From: Daphnia carinata | Taxonomy: Eukaryota > Arthropoda > Branchiopoda > Diplostraca > Daphniidae | Reading direction: 5' to 3' | Length of the DNA stretch: 64,000 nt | NCBI RefSeq assembly: GCF_022539665.2 | Contig: NC_081334.1 | Location: forward strand, 9,146,424-9,210,423 | Shown here: one piece after another, positions 21,055 to 31,545 of the stretch | Numbering within the stretch: position 1 is the stretch's first letter | Layout: every line of letters begins with the position of its first letter | Notes under the pieces: generated by a model | Told to the model about the DNA's origin: nothing | Databases searched by the model: none | Seen by the model: the letters and a program-made list of their open reading frames with translations, nothing else | Position numbers and translations under genes: made by a program

Positions 21055-21865
21055 TCGTTGCCATAGACTACCTTACTAAGTGGGTAGAAACGAGTGCCGT
21101 ACCGGATGCCACGGCTCGCCAAATAGCAAAATTCTTCGTTGAGGAAATCGTGTTGCGGCATGGATTTCCACGGGAGGTGACGTCCGATCAAGGGAAATGT
21201 TTCACGGCAGAAGTAACCCGTGAGGTGTTCGCCCTTCTACGACTCTCCCATCGGATGACGGTGCCTTACCATCAGCAGGCCAATGTTCTTGTAGAGCGGC
21301 AAAACAAGACGCTAGCAACCATGCTAGCGATGTATGTGGATGAAAGTCACGAGGACTGGGACGAGTTCCTCGGCTTTGTCACGTTTGCCTACAACTCAGC
21401 GCGCCAGGAGAGCACCAAGCATACACTATTCATGCTGTTGTATGGACGGGAAGCAGTGATTCCAACGGACCTGCTAGCGGCGACAGGCCCGAGTCAATCT
21501 AAGTTTGTTGATGCAGAGGATCTGATGAAGGCAATGGCGAGCTTGAGGGAAGACGTGAGGGATAGACTGGCCCTGGTGCAGCAGCGCCAGGAGACGCAGT
21601 ACGATACTAGAGCCAGTGAGCACCGGTATACGAACCTGGTGACCTGGTATTAGTTTTCCGGCCACAGAGGAAGAAAGGGCTAGCGGAAAAGTTACTGCTC
21701 CAGTACGTGGGCCCATTCAAGGTGGTCAGGCAGATCACTGATTTAAACTACTAGCTTCGGAAGCCTTCTGGGAAGAGGAGTATTGTGGTCCATGTTTCTC
21801 AAATGAAGAAGTTTGTAGTAGAGTCGGAGGACGAGTCCGATGGCGTGGTGGAAGCTGAGGCTGAG
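21036..21865 (+). pseudogene. pol: A2 integrase core and C-terminus
   Basis: The frame carries IDYLTKWVE, D in TSDQGKCF and E in VLVERQNKT, so the catalytic D and E after the shift are present. The frame breaks again near 21630, and a TAG near 21752 interrupts the C-terminal domain. The tail matches the intact A3 integrase (HVSQMKKFVVES) before running into the env reading frame. Confidence 0.85.
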
Positions 21866-22194
21866 CTGTGTCGCATGCTGACAATTCTGAACGAACACCA
21901 GAGGACGACACCGCGGCAGCGTCTGAGGAACCGAAGGCAACGATGGGACCTGAAATGACGGCGCGTGCTGGCGCAAGTCCTGAGAGATCGCTGGAAAGCG
22001 ACACTGCTGCGGTGGGTAGTCAACCCAGGGCGAAAGGCGCAAGGAGGAAGCCGAAACGCCGACCACTGGAAGTAATAGGGGAGGAAGATTGTAGTGAAGG
22101 TCTACAAGTGGAAGAGGAGTCAAGGCCTGGCTTGCAAGAGAAGGTGGAACAGCCTCCAGGTCGTCCGATCCGACAAAGACGGGCACCGGGATGG

Positions 22195-23927
22195 ATGAGG
22201 AACATGCTCTTGTTATCAGTAAGCTGTATCTTTGGACAGATGATCCAGGCGCATGAAATGAAAGGAAAGTTCGTGGTGACGGAAGGAGCGGTGTTTCACC
22301 CGGAGGGGACCCTGGCGCTAGGCGATTCTGAATGGATCGTCATTTATGATGTACCAACCAAACGGGCGGAGCAGGTGATCAAGCGTGTCACCAACTGGGT
22401 GGACGAAATGCTTCGGGCATTTGACAAGGTCGCGACGACAAATTTCCCAATGGAAGTAAAGCCATTCTTGGAGGGGCCTGCGTTCGATTTGGTGGAAATC
22501 AAGTCCAGAGCGGAGCGTCGGCGGCAGGAGTTCAGGGAGCTGGAGAGAGCCCTGAAAGGAGATGGAAACCGGAGAAAGCGCGGGATGTTCGACGCGGGAG
22601 GCAAATTACTTAGCTGGTTATTTGGGAGCACTAACTCCCAGGAGCTAGAGTCGGTGCATTCAAGGCTGGAATCTTTCGACAAAAAGGGCCTGGAAGTGCA
22701 CCTTCTTCAGGAGCAAGCAACACTTATGAATGTCACGTTGGGACATCTAGCGGAACATGAAGCAGAGATTAACAGCTTGATAGCGGCGTCGGGACAGATG
22801 CGTCGCGAGCAAGCTCAGTTGAGAATGGCCTTCAACGAGAGCTGGACACACCTGGCGAGAGAATTGCTTTATCTTCAAAAGGTGGCGAGGTCGATTGAGA
22901 AAGCTAACCGCGCACTCGATTGGCAAGAGGCTAGGGTGGGGGCGGCACTGGCAAACGGCAATATTCGGTTGTTTATTCATTTACCAGTATTTGAATTTAA
23001 TTATGCTTTGCAGATTTACAGTGTGTTCCCAATGCCAGTGGCCACCAGCAAAGGGGAATCGATGTTCCACTCCTACGCTGGGTTGGCTCGTATCTGGGAG
23101 TGCCGCCGGATCGCCAACTGTTTGTGGAGTTCAACGCCGATGAAGCACGTAAATGTGCGCCATTCATGGGCAGTGTGTGTCCTTTCCTGAAGCCCATTGA
23201 CCGAAAAGGAAGAATGAAGAGTTGTACGGGGGCTGTGTTTCTGCAGGAGCAAGGAGCCATTCAGAAGAACTGCCGGCTGAACAGTAAAAAGTGGGCCAGC
23301 ATAGATCTGTTTTATGTTGGTGGACGAAAGTGGGGCTACGCGGGGAAGGACAATGTGACTATAGTGCTCCAGTGCCCTGGTAAAAGGATCGGCGGAATAG
23401 ACTTGCCACAAGTTCTGCCAGCAGCGGGAGTGATAAAAATTCCAAGACTTTGTTCGGCAACCTCAGATGACTGGGTTCTGCAAGCGAGCTTTCGGCAGAT
23501 GTTGCCAATGAATGTCACAAGCGTCATTGACGAAGAAGCGGCCGGGATGCTGAGCAGCTTGCTGGTGCCGGTGATTGAGCAACCGCAACCGGTGGTAAAG
23601 AGCCCAATATTGGAGGATTCACCAGCAGCGCTTCGCCCACCAACGCGGATTGACAGAGCGGGGGCGAGTTCGCATCTGAAAGCGGTCGAAAACCTACGCC
23701 GACAATGGGACGAAGAGGAGAATGTCAAGCGGTACCCATTTGAGTGGGTTATTGGATTTCTGTTCCCAGTCCCTCTGATTATTTATCTGATGTTTGAATA
23801 TCGGAGGTTGAGGGACCATGTCGATATCCTGTTATTGGCTCGCGTCACTGAAGTGCGAGAGCCCAAAAACGGGGACAAATCCGATTCCAGCACGGTGGCG
23901 AGAACTTCGTCACCGAACATGCAATAG
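22195..23927 (+). pseudogene. env: A2 env-like fusion glycoprotein, broken
   Basis: The ATG at 22195 opens a signal peptide (RNMLLLSVSCIFGQMIQA), matching the intact A3 env. The RRKR cleavage site is followed by GMFDAGGK and LSWLFG (near 22575). About 65 residues present in A3 after ANRALDW are deleted, and a frameshift near 23090 separates the first part from the C-terminal part. That part ends in a transmembrane segment near 23740-23790 (VIGFLFPVPLIIYLMF). It is the baculovirus-F/errantivirus Env type. This copy is not functional. Confidence 0.87.
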
Positions 23928-24049
23928 CCTTATTAAGTGTGAGGTTTTTGGCCTGCTGAATGTTGGCCAAACCAGTAGAAGTTAAATGTGTAGTCTAGTA
24001 CCCTTTCCGTTATGGGGTTGTCAACATTTCAGGCACCCCATGCTTTTAG

Positions 24050-24341
24050 GTAAGAGGGGGGATGTAGCGCCAATGGACTTTGTCGCCTATCGCGCGATGA
24101 TAGGCGATCCACAAGTCAACCATTGGCTATTATTTGTCGCTCTGACCGGATGTCGGGAGCTTTAAAACCCCGACTCTGACAAGTCGAGTGAACGAGTAGT
24201 CCAGTGAGTTGGTTAGTGAGTTGGTTAGTGCGTTAGCTAAGCAGTGGTCATTCATCGAGTTGCTGTGAGTTATCACCTGCGTTTAGTGCTGTATCTTGTG
24301 AAGTGAGTCCAATAAACGAACCTTAACCCGGAGTTGTTACA
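24050..24341 (+). repeat. A2 polypurine tract and 3' LTR
   Basis: The purine tract at 24050-24062 precedes the 279-bp LTR at 24063-24341. It has three base differences from the 5' LTR and the same hairpin and AATAAA. Confidence 0.93.
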
Positions 24342-24392
24342 GTAGTCTTGTTTAAAGTGTAGTTTGACATTTTTCTCAATTGTTTTCGTTAG

Positions 24393-25134
<742 letters not shown>

Positions 25135-25446
25135 TTTTTTGTTTCATTATTTGTATTTTGTAAAAATAAATGAAATGTAATTCTATTACAAAGAATTTAT
25201 GGTTTTATTTTAATTGGAAGCTATTTCCATTACAAATTTTCCTGCGTCCTTTGGCTGCCGTGATCCGGACATTCCCCGGATGTTCCAATACGTACGTTGA
25301 CTGAACTTACGGATTTGCCATCCTGCAGACGTCCAACTAAGGACGTCCGTAGTACTCCCAACTAAGGGACCTTAAGAAACAACCTGATAGATAAATGGTT
25401 TTGTTTCTTGGAGTTTCACCTACGAAACGATTATTTTTGTTACCAG
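25135..25446. other. Gap between AIF remnant and B2, no gene seen
   Basis: Contains the AIF 3' flank and sequence with short repeats of CCAACTAAGG[GA]. The last bases, TTTTTGTTACCAG, look like the polypyrimidine tract and acceptor of the Akt-like exon that continues at 39136 on the far side of B2. Confidence 0.6.
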
Positions 25447-26171
25447 TGTAAAGCATCTTCCCGTGTGGGAAGATGGACTTTACCGAAATTAAGACAATAA
25501 ATGTAAATCGAACTCGAGGCGTTTTACCCACAATGACGTCTGTGTTTATTATAAGCTAGGACATAAGAAATAAGAAGACAAGAGAACAAAAGACGAGAAG
25601 AAACATTCAGAAAACAAGTTAAAAGAGGGAACAATTAAACAGGGTCTTACCGTGAACTCACGAGTGCAAGAATGGAAGATAAAATGACACAAGACGAGCT
25701 TGGAATTCAGCTTCCACACAGACAGAGTTTGGAACGCAAGAATTGGCACAGAACGTCTGAGAAGACTCAAGACGAGAACGAGTTTTCTACTCAAGGGTTT
25801 GGTTACTGAAACATTAATTAAGGCACAATACTACTCAAATAAGCAAGGAAAAATGACTTAGGGCAACTACTCGGCACGGTTGCAACAACTTGTCTGATCT
25901 TCCTCAGATGCTGGGTTAACCACGGAACTTTGCATATTGCAAAGTGGCGTGATTGGGAGGAGCTTGTAGGCTTCACGCGGTTAACCAATCAAAAGGACGC
26001 GTTCAATATGGTGTGATATTGGTGACGTATCGTCTGCGTGAATCAGCTTGCAGGTGTTCATCTAGGTCAGCTGTACTGCGTATAGTGTTGCAATTGTCGT
26101 GCCCAGACTTGTATTTACTACTGAAGCAAAAGCGAGAAAAGTTAAAGTAAGATATATTCGGCTTCGTTACA
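25447..26171 (-). repeat. B2 3' LTR (725 bp)
   Basis: On the plus strand it runs TGTAAAGCATC...GGCTTCGTTACA. The end at 25448-25483 forms a hairpin with stem CATCTTCCC/GGGAAGATG and outer arms GTAAAG/CTTTAC. A purine-rich GCCGCCGGGAGTGA (minus strand, 26172-26185) is the probable polypurine tract. Confidence 0.94.
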
Positions 26172-26204
26172 TCACTCCCGGCGGCGTGAGATTACGTCCC
26201 GTAA

Positions 26205-27971
26205 TCAGAGTTGATGCATCGGAATCGATTCGGGAGCCGCAGGTCTTGGATCATCGGAAGGGCGACAGCAGACAGCCCAGATGAGGGTAAAAAGACCGCA
26301 GGCATAGCAAATGCGCAAGAAGATAAGCACCAAAAGACATAAAATGCCGATGAAGAAATAATTCGTGATGGTGTCCCACCAAGATGTATAAGTTCCGACA
26401 CTGGCTGATGTCATTAAGACGGTCGACGCACTGTATTTGTGGTGTAAGGCAAATTCAGGTGCAGGATGTTCATTAATCGCGGCGGCTATATCGGCCATAA
26501 TGTTCATATGATTTAGCATATTGTCAGTATATGCCGGGTTGCTTCGATGGTCGTAGTCGAGAAACTCGACATTTTCATACCGAAAAGAATGTGCAAGTGT
26601 TTGTTCCGGTAACACAATGTTTGCTTCGATTGGTTTCCATGTGTCGTTACGGAAGGCGTAAGGTTTGTCGTTAAAATTAACGAAACCGTTAGTCCAATAA
26701 CAAGGGGAATATTTAACAAGTTCCCATCCGTCGAGATTAATGGTGTAATTTTGAAATTTCGGCTGCGGTCCGCAAGATGTCAGTATAGTCTCAAATGTAA
26801 CATTTAAAGTTTTACATTGAATTAATACAACTGTTTTTCCAAAGGCTTGTAATTTCGTGCATTGTGGTAAATTTAACTGCGAAGCTGCTAACCATCCGTT
26901 ATATTGAGCCGTTGTAACGGCCCTTTCGTGTTTGGCCTTGCGAGCTTCACATTGCATTAGTCGAATTTGTCTTGCTAATTCATTTTCATGATCAGTAAGT
27001 TGGTCTCGAATATATTGTATATTCGCGGGTACGTTTAAATTTTCATCGGTAGATGGCGCCGGAGTCTCCAAAGTGGTTGGTAAATTTTCCATGATGGCCG
27101 CCGCCGAAACGGTGAGTTTCGATTGGCCGATGATCTCGAACGACGAAGTTCTATTGGTGCATTCGTTTTGTAGGGAGGCACAGCGTGTTGTAGGTGTCAA
27201 ATGAAAATCAAGTTGTCTGGCGTCATCTTGTAGCCTGAAAATTATTTCGTCGCCCGGTAGACGAACCAGTGTACCTATCCCATCTTCCACTAGTCGGGTT
27301 TTCGGTTTAGTCTTTTGTGTATAGGTTTTGTCCCAAATTAATGTTAAGTGATTGTGTGATAAATTTCCAGTCGTGGCGGAAGCTGTTCCGATTGGTGTTG
27401 TAAAATCGGCGTCTTCGTGTAGTTGAAAAAGTTGCACTTTCTCCAAAACACAGTTTATAATTTCAGAATCAATTGTCTGTAGCCAATATCCGAAAATGTC
27501 AGGTTCACGATCAAATATAAATTTATCGTCTGAAAAAATCATTCGATTTTCGTCACATCGTTTTTGGTTAATCATTTCATTGCACTCGGCGGGTGAAGTG
27601 TCAATCGAAATTTTATCCGGCACAATCACTAGTTGACCGAAAAAATTCATTGTTATGCGCCGTATATTCTTCCATCTTGCGCAAATATATCCAGGAAATT
27701 TAGCCGCGGCACGGTCTTCACTATAAATCGCATATTTCACTTTCACGGCCTTATTATCGGGCGCAATCGCTTGGCAATTGTCGTCGGAAAATTGGAGTAT
27801 TCCCGTCTTTAATGGTTCGGAACAATCGCATACGGTTGTTTGAAATGCCTGCGGGTGTAGCCCGTAAAGACATAGCAACAGTATGAATGGAATCAGCGAC
27901 ATTTCTATAGAGGGCAACATATAATAAACATTACAATCAACATCAACAGTGGAAGGTATAGATAAAAGCAT
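26205..27971 (-). CDS. env: B2 env-like glycoprotein, 588 residues
   Basis: An intact frame ends 34 bp before the LTR. A signal peptide lies near residues 24-43 (MSLIPFILLLCLYGLHPQAF), followed by a cysteine-bearing ectodomain starting VCDCSEP. The middle has several N-glycosylation sequons. A helical region (ENELARQIRLMQCEARKAKH) precedes paired-cysteine segments and LDGWELVKYSPCYW. The transmembrane helix is near residues 535-556, with a short tail. It lacks the RRKR site and fusion-peptide pattern of the A-type env, so it is a different glycoprotein type, homologous to the D env at 60958-62691. The DC-x-x-P start recalls glycoproteins of negative-strand RNA viruses such as chuviruses; that link is only a suggestion. 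Confidence 0.8.
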   Translation of the reverse strand: MLLSIPSTVDVDCNVYYMLPSIEMSLIPFILLLCLYGLHPQAFQTTVCDCSEPLKTGILQFSDDNCQAIAPDNKAVKVKYAIYSEDRAAAKFPGYICARWKNIRRITMNFFGQLVIVPDKISIDTSPAECNEMINQKRCDENRMIFSDDKFIFDREPDIFGYWLQTIDSEIINCVLEKVQLFQLHEDADFTTPIGTASATTGNLSHNHLTLIWDKTYTQKTKPKTRLVEDGIGTLVRLPGDEIIFRLQDDARQLDFHLTPTTRCASLQNECTNRTSSFEIIGQSKLTVSAAAIMENLPTTLETPAPSTDENLNVPANIQYIRDQLTDHENELARQIRLMQCEARKAKHERAVTTAQYNGWLAASQLNLPQCTKLQAFGKTVVLIQCKTLNVTFETILTSCGPQPKFQNYTINLDGWELVKYSPCYWTNGFVNFNDKPYAFRNDTWKPIEANIVLPEQTLAHSFRYENVEFLDYDHRSNPAYTDNMLNHMNIMADIAAAINEHPAPEFALHHKYSASTVLMTSASVGTYTSWWDTITNYFFIGILCLLVLIFLRICYACGLFTLIWAVCCRPSDDPRPAAPESIPMHQL

Positions 27972-29171
27972 AATACAACATCATGTGGGTTTCTTAAAAC
28001 TAAATGAGTAATATATAAAGAAGGTAAAATAAAAGCAAAAGCAGACGGTATATATGACGGCAATTAAAAAGGTCAACGATCTTCCGTCGGCCCGTAAACA
28101 GTTGCCGATGGTCGCTAGCGAGCAAAAATACGCATGTAGTGCACGGAAAAACATTATGTATCTAATATAAGAGTAAGTATTTTTATGCGGTGACTGGTGT
28201 CATTGGGAAGAAGAAAGAATAATCTCAATGATGCAAAAGAAAAATTCGGGAAACAATGCATCGTTTAGACAGGAGAAGAAGAAAATGCATGATATAATTG
28301 TAACGACGGGGAAAAACACAGGTCAATTTTCATTAGAGTGACACAAAGGCGCATACGGATAGGGTACAAGGCAAGTGAAACACGAGCAAGGGAAGAGAAA
28401 AAAGGGCGCGCTTGGTGGGCTTGGAGGGTGCATTTTTCCTAAGCTCAACGTAAGGCGTAACACAGATGCTAATAGCTCAAAAGGTAGAGCGCTCGGCTGT
28501 GATGCTGTGGGTCTGAGGTTCGAATCCTCAGTAGGACTAGATAACTCATCCATTAATGAGGGTTCTAACCTACGAAAAAGGTTATACTTCATTCTTTATG
28601 GTAAATAAAACGACGCGAAAGCTAACTTTTATTTTCTAAGTCCAACGCATGAGAAATGGTATGGGGAAAGAAGTAAAAGGGCGCTAAAGGGAATGAAACA
28701 TATGGGGAAGAAAGAGAAGCGGCTCGTGCGAGACAAGGGAAATTTGTCCCAGACACACGGAGTTGGGGAAAAATAGGCGGAAGATAAAATTTTGGGAGCT
28801 TATGTCTATTGTTTTGTTTAGAAGGACCAAAGGGGCAGGGAAGAACTGCATGAAATGAGAGAGACGAGAAGTTAAAAGAAGAAAAGGAGAAGAAGAAAAA
28901 GAAAATTTAGGGGGAGTTTCAGAGAATTCTAATTTGTATAGTAAAGTCGAACGCATGAGAATATCTTTCCCATGCGCCGCTATAGGGAGGGCCCTCTTTT
29001 TTTTTTTTTTCTTTTTTTGTTGTCTTTTGGATGGAAATCTTATGGATCGTGACATATTTATTTAAAATCAAGTGGGGCGAGTATTGTTGGTAGCTGGGTG
29101 TATTTTTTGTTAGGAAACATATGACAGCATACAGATACATTCGGGATTGGGGTTACAAGGGAAGACAAAAT
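27972..29171 (-). other. B2 spacer between env and accessory ORF 2
   Basis: AT- and purine-rich, with no convincing ORF. It contains one tRNA-like sequence on the plus strand (28462-28540, listed separately) and an A/T homopolymer tract near 28998-29018. Confidence 0.6.
28462..28540 (+). ncRNA. tRNA-like sequence T1
   Basis: It shows a D-arm-like block AGCTCAAAAGGTAGAGC, an anticodon-arm-like CGGCTGTGATGCTG and a T-arm TGAGGTTCGAATCCTCA with perfect 5-bp pairing around GTTCGAA. The last fits the Pol III B box (GGTTCGAATCC). The 5' acceptor strand does not pair well with the 3' strand, so it is likely a tRNA-derived sequence rather than a working tRNA. It lies antisense to B2. Confidence 0.55.
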
Positions 29172-29534
29172 TCAATTTTCTTCCGGCGGCGGAATGGGAC
29201 GGCGGTTTTCCGGGTCCAGATCCAGGATTGAAGCAAATACTTCGGTTGCCTGGCTCCATTCTTCACGTTCGAGGAGTTGAACGAGTTCCTCCGTGCGAGC
29301 TCTCGTCAGCCTGGCGATTCTCCACCGATTTTGGAGATGGTGCTGGAAGTTTCTCAGCCCTGATCCGGATGGGCGCCGGTGGTCTAGGGCTTCCCGCATG
29401 GCCCGGTCCTTCTCTTCCACTGTTGAAGAGGTGCTAGTAGCTTCCGCCACTATGAAGGATCGTTCAGCGGTAAGACCGTGACAGATTCGTTTCCAAGGAG
29501 GCATCCCCGTTTGACGGGAGTGATTTTCGGCCAT
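29172..29534 (-). CDS. B2 accessory ORF 2, 120 residues, unknown function
   Basis: It starts MAENHSRQTGMPPWKRICHG. Its C-terminal third (LLEREEWSQATEVFASILD, then LDPENRRPIPPP) is similar in pattern to accessory ORF 1 (LYTEDWEGAVSTLKKILDL, then DPTKRYPPL). The two look like diverged duplicates. It lies between the tRNA-like spacer and env, and is deleted in B1. No known domain is recognised. Small size, charge and position between pol and env resemble the regulatory genes of complex retroviruses in layout only. Confidence 0.6.
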   Translation of the reverse strand: MAENHSRQTGMPPWKRICHGLTAERSFIVAEATSTSSTVEEKDRAMREALDHRRPSGSGLRNFQHHLQNRWRIARLTRARTEELVQLLEREEWSQATEVFASILDLDPENRRPIPPPEEN

Positions 29535-30951
29535 CGTGTAGAATAGCAGTGGTTCTCTTGGTAGCTTTGGTAGTGCTGTTGATCTCCAGTGATGAATTGA
29601 GAGTGGAGGCTCAGCGTTCGAACCGCGTTGACTTATATGGTCAAACCTTCCACTTGTAGGTTACCACTTCTTCACATCTATGTTTTTTTTTTCTTCAAAA
29701 GTTCGAGTTCAACACTAAGTCCCTCGAGGTGGCCCTCGATTGTTTTAGCAGGTGTCAGTTTTCGCTGCCGTTGTCATGAGAGGAATTATTTATTGCTGTG
29801 TAGGGTCGAGTAGCATTCTTCCAAGGGCGCACATGGTTCGTTTTTCTTTCATTTCTTTTTTTAAAATTTAGATTCACTACTGTTTATTAAATGGTTATAG
29901 AGAAAGAAGGAAAAGTGAAAGAAGAAATGACGAAGTATAGTGCTTCTACACGTGAATAGGGTTGATTAGGCGTAAATTGGGTATATCAACTTGAGAGGGA
30001 ATCGGGTTATGGGTGATGGCTGTGTGGTATAATGCTATAGTCTCTGACTGTCATTCGGGAGTCTTAGTTTCGAATCACGCCGTGACCTTGACTAAGAATT
30101 TAACTGGTAGATTCCTCTTGAGTTGCTGAGGGTAGCTAATTCTTAATTGTTATTCTGTGGGTTGATTAACAATAAACGTTAGAAATTCTAATTATCCTGT
30201 TTCAAATTTTCGAATGTTGCTGAGTATTGAAATTTATATTTATACAACTATATGGATAGTTGTTATAGCCCTAGAATATGGTTCAGAATTCGAAGGTTCA
30301 AACCGCGCTATGATCATAGCTCGAAAAATTTTGTAAGTACCTCACGAGTTGCGAAGCTGATGAATTTATAACTAGTTTGCTATGATTAAAAATTTTTTTA
30401 TTAGATATTTGAAGGTTCTGGTTTGGGCTGAGATTGGTTTGATATATAAGATGGGGTGTACATATATCTCTAGACGCCATAGCGACACAGCCCTCGACCA
30501 CCACTCGGGAGTCTCAGGTTCGAGTCTCGGCTCAGCCTTCATTGCAAACCTTAAAATGAACTATTTTCTTTTTTTTCTAAATTTAGAGTTGTGAAAACTT
30601 GAGGGTCTTTGGTTCAATCCTTGCCTCGGCTGTTTTTTGAAATACCCCTAAATCGATATGTTATTTTTTTATTTTCCTACATTTCCTTTTCCCTTTTTCA
30701 TTCGCCTGTTCTAGATCGTCGGTTTATTTAAAAGTTTGTTTTAAATAGTAATATAATGAAAGATCTATGCATCCTACTGTGTTTATTCGATTTACTTGTA
30801 GAGAATATAATGTGAAGGGGGAAACAAAATTGTTGGATAGAGTCCTAGCCTATGGGGAATAAACACATGTTTCTACTGGGGTAGGGGTAAATAAGGGGAA
30901 AGAGAATAATGTCTTGTTCGTGGTCTTGATCCTTTTTTGTTTTCCGTTTTC
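29535..30951 (+). ncRNA. Row of tRNA-like modules T2-T5 in B2 spacer
   Basis: On the plus strand, antisense to the element, tRNA-like blocks lie near 30005-30090 (T2), 30240-30315 (T3), 30455-30540 (T4) and 30585-30640 (T5). T2 has anticodon stem TCTGA/TCGGG with loop CTGTCAT, i.e. GTC (Asp) in the anticodon position. T4 has stem CTCGA/TCGGG around CCACCAC and a GGTTCGAG box. T2, T3 and T4 are about 210-240 bp apart, and T2 and T3 share a tail related to GGTAGATTCCTC. The same row with the same order is in B1 (5660-6850). Pairing is imperfect and amino-acid identities are mostly unclear. No protein gene is seen here. Confidence 0.55.
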
Positions 30952-31386
30952 TTATTGTGGGATGGTGATAGGGTCGCGCCTCGGTCTTTTACGACCAGTG
31001 TCCCACTGCTCAGGCAAAAAGCTGTAAAGAGGGGGGTAGCGCTTTGTTGGATCCAAATCCAGAATTTTTTTCAGGGTGCTGACTGCTCCCTCCCAATCTT
31101 CGGTGTAAAGATTGGTATTTAGTTGACGGATGAACGCAGCCGTGCGTTCCTCGATATGGCGCTCGTAGCGGTCACGTTCCATGTCCCATTTTTCCATGTC
31201 GTCGAGCTCCGGGGACTGAGGCGTTTGGCTGACGATGTTGCTAGATTTTTCCGGAACGGGCGTCCAATCGGCGTAGACGGGGATGGCAGCCATTGGTGCC
31301 ATTACTTTCTCTGCTTGCTCGTCGGCACTTAGCCACTCGCAAGCTGCCTGGGATTGCTGGTTAGCAGAGTTAGCGCACGGGTCCAT
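30952..31386 (-). CDS. B2 accessory ORF 1, 144 residues, unknown function
   Basis: The ATG at 31386 matches the start of the B1 copy (4880). The frame is open 36 codons further upstream, but that extension is not kept in B1. The protein has an acidic, arginine-rich helical middle (ELDDMEKWDMERDRYERHI) and a KILDLDPTKRYPPL motif, ending in a basic cluster GRKRPRRD that could be a nuclear signal. It is the first gene after pol. It is conserved as an open frame in both B copies, which argues that it is used. Confidence 0.7.
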   Translation of the reverse strand: MDPCANSANQQSQAACEWLSADEQAEKVMAPMAAIPVYADWTPVPEKSSNIVSQTPQSPELDDMEKWDMERDRYERHIEERTAAFIRQLNTNLYTEDWEGAVSTLKKILDLDPTKRYPPLYSFLPEQWDTGRKRPRRDPITIPQ

Positions 31387-31545
31387 TTTTCGGGTTTTTT
31401 TTTTAAATTGTGGAGCACGATTGAGGAGAACTTTACTCAACAAGTGTCGAAAACGTTGTGAAGTCCCTTTGAAATGTCTCGCTGTTAAATACACGACGGT
31501 TGTTATGTGATCGTTTTGATTTTGTTTCGACGAAAATATACTCTT

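Larger units (their letters stand above)
16227..24341 (+). mobile_element. Complete Ty3/gypsy element A2 with env (8115 bp)
   Basis: Two 279-bp LTRs (16227-16505 and 24063-24341) differ at three positions. They are flanked by a 4-bp duplication GTAG (16223-16226 and 24342-24345). The interior reads gag, protease, reverse transcriptase, RNase H, integrase, env. A primer-binding-site candidate TGGTGGAGATGCTCCTG abuts the 5' LTR, and a purine run AGAGGGGGGA precedes the 3' LTR. It interrupts an intron of the AIF pseudogene. Every coding region contains at least one frameshift or stop. Confidence 0.95.

Noticed and set aside
25549-26150. ORFs inside the B2 LTRs, identical at 38509-39110
   Set aside because: Identity simply reflects the identical LTRs; no protein features.
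28462-28540. Functional tRNA gene
   Set aside because: The T-arm is perfect but the acceptor strands do not pair and the anticodon stem is weak; kept only as tRNA-like.
28684-29055. Minus-strand ORF with a lysine run
   Set aside because: It runs through an A/T homopolymer and purine-rich spacer DNA; no coding character.
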